From an uncultured Arenimonas sp. (GTDB taxonomy: Bacteria; Pseudomonadota; Gammaproteobacteria; Xanthomonadales; Xanthomonadaceae), in assembly GCA_946480565.1 (NCBI GenBank), contig CAMLKR010000162.1, positions 1 to 5,510 of the forward strand: a DNA stretch of 5,510 nt. The letters are read 5' to 3'. Numbering within the stretch: position 1 is the stretch's first letter; each line of letters begins with the position of its first letter. Below are positions 1-5,510 of the stretch, one piece after another. The translations under genes were made by a program, and so were the position numbers. Below the pieces are notes generated by a model. That model was not told the origin of the DNA, searched no databases, and saw only the letters and a program-made list of their open reading frames with translations.

Positions 1-5
1 TGAAA

Positions 6-98
6 ATGAAACTGCTGGACTACACGTTGATCAGCCTGCTGGCCGGCACGGCGCCTGGCGGGTACCGGGCCGTGCGATGTCCTCCCGGTCATCGCTAA
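6..98 (+). CDS. Possible small ORF or 3' end of an upstream gene (30 codons visible from the ATG)
   Basis: Not recognised. The frame runs from an ATG at 6 to a TAA at 96-98 and starts MKLLDYTLISLLAGTA, a short hydrophobic stretch that could begin a signal peptide or membrane segment. The same frame is open to the left edge, so this may instead be the C-terminal end of a gene that starts outside the window. The first sixteen codons from the ATG all end in G or C except the last codons of that stretch's continuation, which matches the real genes here. From about position 54 the third-position bias becomes mixed (CCT, CGA, TGT, GGT, CAT), as if real coding sequence gave way to drifted or frameshifted sequence. 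No Shine-Dalgarno sequence can be judged because only five bases precede the ATG. It could be a chance ORF, a gene remnant or a short peptide gene. Confidence 0.22.
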   Translation: MKLLDYTLISLLAGTAPGGYRAVRCPPGHR

Positions 99-188
99 TG
101 CGAACTGGACTGGATAGCGCGATGGTAAGGAAGGTGATGCAAGCCTTCTTGTCATCGGCCCACCCGGGTGAGCAGCGACGTGCCGGTA

Positions 189-194
189 TATAGT
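189..194 (+). promoter_or_regulatory. -10-like element (TATAGT) upstream of the lectin/DUF11 gene
   Basis: TATAGT sits in the AT-rich run GTATATAGT and differs from the sigma-70 -10 consensus TATAAT at one position. It is the only such AT-rich element in the otherwise GC-rich leader and lies 64 nt before the start codon at 259. No good -35 hexamer is found at 16-18 nt spacing: the bases at 166-171 read GGGTGA. If used, transcription would start near 200-202, next to the small inverted repeat GAACC-TGAA-GGTTC at 197-210. The promoter call is inference from the -10 match alone. Confidence 0.3.
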
Positions 195-249
195 CCGAAC
201 CTGAAGGTTCCCCACGTCACCTGCATCGCGATTCCGAAAATGACTGGTC

Positions 250-255
250 GAGGGA
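250..255 (+). promoter_or_regulatory. Ribosome binding site of the lectin/DUF11 gene
   Basis: GAGGGA lies directly upstream of the ATG at 259, with only CCC between. The purine-rich core matches the anti-Shine-Dalgarno sequence, though the spacing is slightly short. It supports the ATG at 259 as the start, and so does the well-formed signal peptide that follows. Confidence 0.6.
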
Positions 256-258
256 CCC

Positions 259-2226
259 ATGACGCGTTCAAAGATAATCTTTATTTCGCTGGCAGCGATG
301 CTCGGTATGGGCGTTGCGGACCAGGCGAAGGCGCAGTTCAAGGTTGACGCCACCTTCCGCAACAGCACCGAGCCGGGCTGGACCTTCTCGGGCAACGACA
401 ATGCCGGCAACAACGACAGCGGCATCCTGACCGGTGGCTACGGCCTGATCGCCGACGGCAACAACACCAATGACGCGGTGGGCAATGGCTGGCTGCGACT
501 GTCGACGGACCTGGCCAGCCAGGTCGGCAGTGCACGCTATACCGGTGGCTCGTTCCCCTCCACTCAGGGCGTGATCGTCGAGTTCGATTACGTCATCTGG
601 AGTGGCACGGGCGCTGACGGCATCAGCTTCTATCTGTACGACGCCAACGACACGATGGCCGGCGCCCTCCCCGGTGCCGGTCTGGGCTACTGCAACGGGG
701 CTGGCGGCTACCTGGGCATCGGTTTGGACGAGTTCGGCAATTTCTCGGGACAATTGCCCAGCGTGTTTGGCGGTTGCTCAGCGCTCAGCGGAAGTCCCGG
801 GTCGGCGGCCGACCGCGTGGTCGTCCGAGGCCCGCTCAGCGCCAACAACGTCTATGTGGGTGGCGCGGCAGCGCCCGGCGGCATCGACGTGCCCTTCACC
901 GCTATCCGCCCGGCTGCGGACCGGGCGCGCGTGCTGCTGATACCCAATGGCACGGGCGGTTATCGCGTCACCGTGGGGCTCGGCCAGAATGGCGGTGCGA
1001 TCGCCAACGTACTGAACAACCTCAACTTTCCCTATGCCGCGCCCGCGAACCTCCGCATGGGCTTCGGCGGCTCCACCGGCGGACTGAACAACATCCACGA
1101 GGTGCGGGGCGTGGTGACGTCCACGCCGGCGAACATCGTGGTGACCAAGACCGCTGCGTCGGCGACCAATTACCTGCGCGGCCTGCCGATGACCTACACG
1201 GTGACCGTCACCAACGCCGACATCAATCCGGTGGACCCGGGCAACCAGGCTCCCACCATCAACGGGACCAATGCGGCCGACATCGTCGACACGCTACCCG
1301 CGCAGATCGCCAATGCGACATGGACGTGCACCGCCACGGCAGGCTCCACCTGTCCCGCGGCGAGCGGCAGCGGCAATCTTTCATTCGCCGGCGGGTACAC
1401 GCTGGCACCGGGTGGCGTGCTGACCTTCACCATCACGGGCACCGTGGCCACCACCTCCACCTGCGGCGCCACGGTCGGCAACACGGCCAGCGCCGACTTC
1501 GCCGCCACGGACGGGTTCGCCGACCTCGACCCGTCCAACAACAGCGCCAGCGCGACGTTCACGGTGCGGTGCCCCTCGTTGACCGTGAACAAGGTTTCGG
1601 TGGATGGCGTCGGCACGTTCGGCTTCACCGGCACCAACGGCATCCAGTCGCACAGCATCACCACCAGCACGGCCGGTACGGCCGTGGCGGGCGCGACTCA
1701 GACCCTGACGGCGGCAGGCGTGGCGACGACCATCACCGAGGCTGTGCCGCCCGCTCCGTTCGAACTGCGCTCCGTCGCCTGCACGGGCCTGGGCACCGGC
1801 GGCACCGCAACGGTCGACCTCGCCACGAGATCGGTGACACTGGATGCGCAAGCCACCAGCACGGCCGGGCCGATTTCGTGCACCTTCACCAACGAGACCC
1901 GCAAGACGGACCTGAGCGTGGTGAAGACGGCTTCGCCAACCTCGGCGATAAGCGGCAGCATCGTGGACTTTTCCCTTACCGTGACGAACAACGGACCGCT
2001 CGACGCACCCAATGTGCTGCTCAGCGACACTCCCGGGGCCGGACTCGATTGCCTCTCGCCCAGCAGTACTGCGGTTTGCACCGCATCCGGGGGCGCAAGC
2101 TGTCCTTCGCCCACCGTTGCGGTGAGCACCTTGCTGGGGGGAGGCATCACCATTCCCACACTGCCGGTCGGGGGGCAGGTCGTGGTCACGCTGCGCTGCA
2201 CGGTGACCGCAACCGGGCTGCCTTGA
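259..2226 (+). CDS. Secreted L-type-lectin-like / DUF11 repeat surface protein
   Basis: A 655-residue exported protein, probably acting at the cell surface or outside the cell. Residues 1-25 are a Sec signal peptide: basic MTRSK, hydrophobic core, cleavage after AKA before Q26. Residues about 30-285 resemble a bacterial L-type (legume-lectin/concanavalin-like) domain; typical strands are GADGISFYLYDAN (118-130) and YLGIGLDEFGNFS (151-163), and the domain closes with GFGGSTGG...NIHEVRGV (268-285). Known members of this fold bind carbohydrate; binding here is inference. Residues about 291-437 form a DUF11 repeat (VVTKTAAS..., TYTVTVTNAD, ending DLDPSNNSASATFTV). Residues 438-547 look like a prealbumin/SpaA-type beta domain (LTVNKVSVDG ... 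SCTFTNETR). Residues 549-655 form a second DUF11 repeat (DLSVVKTASP, FSLTVTNNGPLDAPNVLLSD) that lacks the final strands. There are twelve cysteines, none in the signal peptide, which would suit disulfides after export. No C-terminal anchor or sorting motif is seen. Exact ligand and name are not recognised. Confidence 0.9.
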   Translation: MTRSKIIFISLAAMLGMGVADQAKAQFKVDATFRNSTEPGWTFSGNDNAGNNDSGILTGGYGLIADGNNTNDAVGNGWLRLSTDLASQVGSARYTGGSFPSTQGVIVEFDYVIWSGTGADGISFYLYDANDTMAGALPGAGLGYCNGAGGYLGIGLDEFGNFSGQLPSVFGGCSALSGSPGSAADRVVVRGPLSANNVYVGGAAAPGGIDVPFTAIRPAADRARVLLIPNGTGGYRVTVGLGQNGGAIANVLNNLNFPYAAPANLRMGFGGSTGGLNNIHEVRGVVTSTPANIVVTKTAASATNYLRGLPMTYTVTVTNADINPVDPGNQAPTINGTNAADIVDTLPAQIANATWTCTATAGSTCPAASGSGNLSFAGGYTLAPGGVLTFTITGTVATTSTCGATVGNTASADFAATDGFADLDPSNNSASATFTVRCPSLTVNKVSVDGVGTFGFTGTNGIQSHSITTSTAGTAVAGATQTLTAAGVATTITEAVPPAPFELRSVACTGLGTGGTATVDLATRSVTLDAQATSTAGPISCTFTNETRKTDLSVVKTASPTSAISGSIVDFSLTVTNNGPLDAPNVLLSDTPGAGLDCLSPSSTAVCTASGGASCPSPTVAVSTLLGGGITIPTLPVGGQVVVTLRCTVTATGLP

Positions 2227-2248
2227 CGGGACTTCGGGCACTGGCTGG

Positions 2249-2273
2249 CGGCGCCCCCTCCCGGGAGGCGCTG
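2249..2273 (+). terminator. Candidate terminator hairpin after the lectin/DUF11 gene
   Basis: Twenty-two nucleotides after the stop codon, CGGCGCC (2249-2255) can pair with GGCGCTG (2267-2273) through seven base pairs including one G-T, with an 11-nt loop that itself contains the palindrome CCTCCCGGGAGG. No T-run follows, so classical intrinsic termination is doubtful. It could be a weak terminator or simply a GC-rich fold. Confidence 0.25.
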
Positions 2274-2358
2274 GGCCATGGCGCGTCCCGGCAATGGCCC
2301 ACGGCGCTGGCACGGATCGCGTAGCGGGATACGCCTGGGGCCAGGATGGGCCCCCTCC

Positions 2359-2388
2359 GACGACGGCTGGAACCCGTCAGCCGACGTC
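2359..2388 (+). terminator. Candidate hairpin/terminator in the intergenic region
   Basis: GACGACGGCTG (2359-2369) pairs with CAGCCGACGTC (2378-2388): ten of eleven positions pair, with one A-A mismatch, around the 8-nt loop GAACCCGT. It lies 133 nt after the stop of the lectin/DUF11 gene. A T-run is missing on both sides, so its role is open: terminator, mRNA 3'-end stabiliser, or part of a structured leader for the kinase gene. Confidence 0.3.
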
Positions 2389-2672
2389 CCTGGCCTCTTC
2401 ACCGTGCCATGCACATGACTGCGCGGCCGCTTGATATCTCCACCAGTGGCGGCCCATCCGTCGATCTCCCCTGAAGTGCCTGGACGGTGCGACCGCAGGG
2501 ATCAACCGCATTTCGCAGGTTCGCCGATAGCAAGCCTCCCATCGTACCCATGCGCCTGGCGTCGGTAGACGGCACGTTCCTCCGTTAGCAGCATACCCTT
2601 GCAGCACCGGTGAACTCCCGACCCCGAGGCACGGTAGTCTGTAGCCTGCGCGTATCCGAACAACCGTCTTCA

Positions 2673-5351
2673 ATGTCCGATCTTGAGGCCCGTGCGCTCG
2701 ACCTGTTCGACGAGTACGTCGAACTGACGCCACGGCGACGTGCGGACGCCCTCGCCGCACTGCGGGTGCGGGAGCCTGCACTTCACGACGCCCTGAAACG
2801 GCTGCTGCAGGCTGATGCGGCCTCGTATCCGCTCGAGGGCGGCGCGCTCGATGCGCTGTATGCCGAGCACGCCAGAAGTGACGGCGACGGGATCGATCCC
2901 GCGTCCCTCGCCCGCGTAGGCACCATGCTGGGGCCCTGGCACATCGACCGCGTGCTGGCGCAGGGAGGCATGGGCACGGTCTACGAGGCCAGTCGCGCCG
3001 ATGGCCAGTACGAGAAGAAGGTCGCACTGAAGTGCATCCGTGCGGAAATGTCGTCTCCTATCCTGGTGGACGCGTTCATGCGCGAACGCAACCACCTGGC
3101 GAAGCTCGACCATCCCAACATCGCCCCCCTGCTGGATGGTGGCGTGGAAGGGGACGGACGTCCGTGGTTCGCGATGCGCCTGGTCCAGGGCGTCTCGGTC
3201 GATCAATGGGCCGATCAGCAACGATTGGAGCTGGGCTCGCGGATCAGCCTGCTTCTTCAAGCCTGCCGCGCACTCCAGTACGCCCATGCCCACGGCGTGC
3301 TGCATCAGGACATCAAACCCGGCAACCTGCTGGTCTCGCCGGATGGCGTGGTCCACCTGGTCGACTTCGGCCTGTCCACGCTGATGAGCGGGCGCGAAGG
3401 CGACACCGCAGCGCCCATTGCGGTGTCGAATGGTTACACCGCCCCCGAACTGCTGACAGGCGGCGCGGCCTCGGTCGCGGCCGACGTGCACGCGATCGGC
3501 GTAGTGCTGTACCAGTTGCTGGTGGATGCATGGCCCCGCCCGCTGCAGCCACTGCACACCCAGCTGAGCGGCATCGGGACAGGCTCCGCGCAAGCGCCCT
3601 CGCTGCTGGCCACCACGGCCCTTCCGCAGGTCGCCTACCTTAGGCGATGTCGCGATACCCGCCTGCTGCGCAGGAAGCTCCAGGGCGACCTGGATGCCAT
3701 TGCATTGAAATGCGTCGCCCTGGCGCCGGGTGACCGCTATGCCAGCGTCGGCGCCCTGATCGAGGATCTGGAGCATTGGCTGGCGCGGCGTCCCGTGGGG
3801 GCGCGTGGCGCAGGGCGCGCGTATGTCCTGGGACGCTTCTTCCAGAGGAACGCACTCGCCACGCTGTTCGCCGGCAGCGTGATGCTTTCGCTGGCTGCAG
3901 TGGTGGGCGCATTCGCGTGGTTCCACTGGCGCGGCCAGCAGGAAGCCCGCGACATGCAGCTGGTTTCCACCATGTTCGAGCAGACCCTCGGCGCGGCCAC
4001 GCTCTCCGGCCTGGCCGAAGCGCGCCCATCGTCGCGCCAACTGCTCGAGAAGACCGAAGCGCACCTGCGTGCGCTGCCGCCACAGTCGAGCCCGGTGATC
4101 CGGGCGCGTGCGCTGACCTCCCTGGCGCGCAGCTATGCCGTGCTGGGCGACTACGCACACGCACTTGCGCTCGCTTCCCAGGCCAACCGGCTGCTGACAG
4201 ACAGCCCTGCGCATCAGTCCGAGACACAGGCCACCCTGGCCACCCTGCTCAATCTCCAGGCGCGCCATGCCGAAGCGCGCGATGTCGCCACCCAAAGCCT
4301 CCGCCAGTCGACATCCGCCCGTCCCACCGCGGATATCACCACGCTCAATCTACTGACGGAGCTGGCGCGCGCCCATTGGGGACTGTCGGAGCACGATGCC
4401 GCATTCAATGCCCTGGGGTTCGCGCAGAATGTGGCAGCAGGTCTGCCGTCACAACCGGCACTCGATACGCAGGTCGAACTGTCGATCCTGCGTGCCCAGT
4501 GGCACCTGCAGCTGATGGATCTTGCCGAGGCCGGGCGCGAACTCGATGCCGCGACCGCATTGGCCCGGGAGGCGTCTCCATCACTGGCCGACAATGTCAA
4601 CGAGGCGCGGTTGTCGCTGTTGCTGCTGAAAGAGGACGATGGCCAGGCCAGGCAGGTGGCGGAAGCGCTCCTTGCATCGCGCCGCCAGCGACTGGGCCCT
4701 GGGCATCCCGACACCGCACGCAGCAGCCGCCTGAGACTGGAGGTGCTGGAAAGACAAGGGCACGCCGCCGGCATTCCACCCACGGCCCTGCGTGAGACGC
4801 GTGAGGCCATCGTCACCGCATACGGCAAAGCGCATCCGGAGTACGCGCGCCAGTTGCTGCTGGAGGCGCGCCTTCAGCGCCCACATGACGTATCGAAGAG
4901 CGTCAGCCTGTCGGGCGAGGCAGTACAGCTGCTGGAACGCATCCTGGGCCCCCGGCATCCCACTACGCTCGCAGCCAAGGAGGAACAGGCCGAGGTCCTG
5001 ATCCAACTCGCGTCTGCCCAATCCGGACCCTCCCGGGAGGCGTCGTTGACGCACGCCATCAGCATGCTGCAGGAGGTGGTGCACGCGACCCGGCAGCGCC
5101 AGCAGCCTTCCCCAATGGCCAAGTACCTGCTGGCGCAAGCGCTGATCCTGCGCGCGGCAGCCGGCACGCCGGACGCTGCGACGGACCTGCGGCGCGCAGA
5201 GGCCTTGTTGCAGGATGGGTTGGTGGAAGCCAGCCGCCAGTTGGGCCCGCGCCATGCGGTGACGGTACGGATCCGGAACGCCTTGGTCGGGAATTTCCTT
5301 CCCGCGCCCCGCTCCGCCCAGGCGGATGTACCTGACGCGGCACGGCGATGA
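2673..5351 (+). CDS. Transmembrane serine/threonine protein kinase with C-terminal TPR region
   Basis: An 892-residue PknB-type kinase expected to phosphorylate Ser/Thr using ATP, with the kinase domain in the cytoplasm. Residues 1-80 are a helical N-terminal region. The kinase domain spans about 85-372: glycine loop LAQGGMGTVY (95-104), VALK lysine K120, helix-C glutamate E138, catalytic HQDIKPGN (D213, K215, N218), DFG 231-233, APE 257-259, D271 of subdomain IX and a closing RYASV (355-359). All catalytic residues are present, so activity is expected. The HRD arginine is replaced by Q212, and the first glycine of GxGxxG by A96. One transmembrane helix lies at about 396-417, preceded by arginines, which suggests the N-terminus inside and the C-terminus in the periplasm. 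Residues about 420-870 are helical TPR-like repeats, including kinesin-light-chain-like LGPGHPDT (674), LGPRHPTT (758) and LGPRHAVT (857). The ATG at 2673 is chosen because MSDLEARALDLFDEY fits the family's usual N-terminus. An in-frame GTG at 2610 would add 21 residues, and neither start has a clear Shine-Dalgarno sequence. Confidence 0.93.
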   Translation: MSDLEARALDLFDEYVELTPRRRADALAALRVREPALHDALKRLLQADAASYPLEGGALDALYAEHARSDGDGIDPASLARVGTMLGPWHIDRVLAQGGMGTVYEASRADGQYEKKVALKCIRAEMSSPILVDAFMRERNHLAKLDHPNIAPLLDGGVEGDGRPWFAMRLVQGVSVDQWADQQRLELGSRISLLLQACRALQYAHAHGVLHQDIKPGNLLVSPDGVVHLVDFGLSTLMSGREGDTAAPIAVSNGYTAPELLTGGAASVAADVHAIGVVLYQLLVDAWPRPLQPLHTQLSGIGTGSAQAPSLLATTALPQVAYLRRCRDTRLLRRKLQGDLDAIALKCVALAPGDRYASVGALIEDLEHWLARRPVGARGAGRAYVLGRFFQRNALATLFAGSVMLSLAAVVGAFAWFHWRGQQEARDMQLVSTMFEQTLGAATLSGLAEARPSSRQLLEKTEAHLRALPPQSSPVIRARALTSLARSYAVLGDYAHALALASQANRLLTDSPAHQSETQATLATLLNLQARHAEARDVATQSLRQSTSARPTADITTLNLLTELARAHWGLSEHDAAFNALGFAQNVAAGLPSQPALDTQVELSILRAQWHLQLMDLAEAGRELDAATALAREASPSLADNVNEARLSLLLLKEDDGQARQVAEALLASRRQRLGPGHPDTARSSRLRLEVLERQGHAAGIPPTALRETREAIVTAYGKAHPEYARQLLLEARLQRPHDVSKSVSLSGEAVQLLERILGPRHPTTLAAKEEQAEVLIQLASAQSGPSREASLTHAISMLQEVVHATRQRQQPSPMAKYLLAQALILRAAAGTPDAATDLRRAEALLQDGLVEASRQLGPRHAVTVRIRNALVGNFLPAPRSAQADVPDAARR

Positions 5352-5390
5352 ACCGGATGCGAAGGCGCGGCTGGCGCCTCCGCATCCGGT
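5352..5390. terminator. Bidirectional terminator hairpin between convergent genes
   Basis: ACCGGATGCG (5352-5361) pairs perfectly with CGCATCCGGT (5381-5390). Inside this, A-C at 5362/5380 is a mismatch, and AGGCGC (5363-5368) pairs with GCGCCT (5374-5379) around the 5-nt loop GGCTG. The result is a 17-position stem with one mismatch. It starts at the base after the kinase stop codon and ends four bases before the stop codon of the opposite-strand gene, which is the expected place for a terminator shared by two convergent genes. Neither side has a T-run, as is common for GC-rich proteobacteria, so it may act as a 3'-end stabiliser or need help to terminate. Confidence 0.7.
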
Positions 5391-5394
5391 AGGT

Positions 5395-5510
5395 TCAGTA
5401 GGTTCCTACCAGGTTGAGGAACCAGCCCCTGTGGTCGTAGTCGAAGTCGGTCAGATCGTCGCTGAAATCGGTGAAGTTGTAGCCCACGCCGATGCGGAAG
5501 TTCTTGTTCA
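5395..5510 (-). CDS. C-terminal end of an outer-membrane beta-barrel protein (partial)
   Basis: Only the last 38 codons and the stop are in the window; the gene continues past the right edge. The peptide begins NKNFRIGVGYNFTDFSDD and ends DYDHRGWFLNLVGTY. Two beta-strands are evident (FRIGVGYNFTDF and GWFLNLVGTY) with alternating residues and many aromatics, joined by an Asp-rich loop, and the chain ends in an aromatic residue. This is the pattern of the last strands of outer-membrane beta-barrels, where the terminal strand carries the signal read by the BAM complex. A GVGYNFTDFSDDLT-type ending is familiar to me from large surface/OmpA-like repeat proteins of Xanthomonadaceae, but which family this one belongs to cannot be settled from the fragment. 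The gene converges on the kinase gene and shares the hairpin at 5352-5390 with it. Confidence 0.75.
   Translation of the reverse strand, partial: NKNFRIGVGYNFTDFSDDLTDFDYDHRGWFLNLVGTY

Larger units (their letters stand above)
2227..2672. other. 446-nt intergenic region with GC-rich hairpins, no gene seen
   Basis: No open frame with convincing codon use or recognisable protein was found here on either strand. The first half (2249-2388) is rich in inverted repeats: an imperfect hairpin at 2249-2273, GGGGCC-aggatg-GGCCCC at 2337-2354, and a longer stem at 2359-2388. The second half (about 2390-2672) has no clear repeats, no tRNA-like fold and no -35/-10 pair that I would call. The promoter of the kinase gene must lie here if that gene is transcribed on its own, but I could not place it. 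ECF sigma factors often accompany kinases of this type; no such gene or remnant is visible here. Confidence 0.7.

Noticed and set aside
122..193. 23-codon ORF (ATG at 122 to TAG at 191-193) upstream of the lectin gene.
   Set aside because: It is short, has no codon bias or recognisable content, and its end overlaps the -10-like element.
2152..2163. IPTL near the C-terminus of the lectin/DUF11 protein, suggestive of an IPTL-CTERM sorting signal.
   Set aside because: That signal needs IPTL followed by a transmembrane helix and a basic tail. Here it is followed by PVGGQVVVTLRCTV inside the DUF11 strands and the chain ends without a basic cluster.
774..2324. Long open frame on the + strand overlapping the lectin/DUF11 gene in another frame, and similar minus-strand frames (for example 1381-2313).
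   Set aside because: Their products are Arg/His/Gly-rich low-complexity strings with no recognisable fold. They arise because the strong G/C third-position bias of the true gene removes stops from other frames.
2227..2420. Frameshift that would extend the last DUF11 repeat past its stop codon.
   Set aside because: Both other forward frames after 2226 were read; neither gives a DPxxNN-like ending or plausible beta-strand sequence.
2628..2641. GGCACG followed by TCTG, resembling a sigma-54 promoter upstream of the kinase ATG.
   Set aside because: The -24-like GGCACG is present, but at the required spacing the -12 element reads TCTG instead of TTGC, so the essential GC is missing.
2612..2643. 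GAACT followed by GTCTG, resembling an ECF/sigma-E promoter.
   Set aside because: From AAC to TCTG the gap is about 22 nt, roughly five more than the sigma-E-type spacing.
2670..4295. 541-codon open frame on the minus strand opposite the kinase gene.
   Set aside because: The opposite strand encodes an unambiguous kinase with all catalytic motifs in order. The antisense product resembles no family I recognise and fits a codon-bias artefact.
5028..5042. Fifteen-base sequence CCCTCCCGGGAGGCG identical to 2256-2270.
   Set aside because: Its core is a simple GC palindrome; one copy is within the kinase coding sequence and the other within a hairpin. Flanks do not match, so chance is the likely explanation.

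Overview
The window is GC-rich DNA with strong G/C preference at third codon positions. The gene types are an exported lectin-like/DUF11 surface protein, a one-pass membrane Ser/Thr kinase with a TPR tail, and the end of an outer-membrane beta-barrel protein. Together they suggest a Gram-negative gammaproteobacterium, most likely of the Xanthomonadaceae (Lysobacter/Luteimonas/Stenotrophomonas-like). This assignment is by family resemblance only; no search was run.

Layout. Positions 1-98 hold the end of, or a short, open frame with coding-like codon use in its first part. Positions 99-258 are leader sequence with a -10-like element and a Shine-Dalgarno sequence for the first large gene. Positions 259-2226 (+) encode a 655-residue secreted protein: signal peptide, L-type-lectin-like domain, DUF11 repeat, prealbumin-like (SpaA-type) domain and a second DUF11 repeat that stops early. 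Positions 2227-2672 are non-coding and contain several GC-rich hairpins but no recognisable gene. Positions 2673-5351 (+) encode an 892-residue Ser/Thr protein kinase with one transmembrane helix and a long C-terminal helical-repeat region predicted to lie in the periplasm. Its stop codon abuts a strong hairpin (5352-5390) that lies between it and a convergent gene. That gene (5395-5510, -) is visible only as the last 38 codons of an outer-membrane beta-barrel protein.

How they may work together. All three products belong to the cell envelope or have an exported part: a secreted putative carbohydrate-binding protein, a transmembrane kinase with an extracytoplasmic sensory/scaffold region, and an outer-membrane protein. 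A surface-sensing or adhesion role is possible, but that is inference from adjacency. The two + genes are separated by 446 nt and do not form an obvious tight operon. The most notable sequence-level points are the non-canonical kinase motifs (HQD for HRD, AxGxxG for GxGxxG), the incomplete last DUF11 repeat, the lack of a Shine-Dalgarno sequence before the kinase start, and the shared hairpin between the convergent genes.
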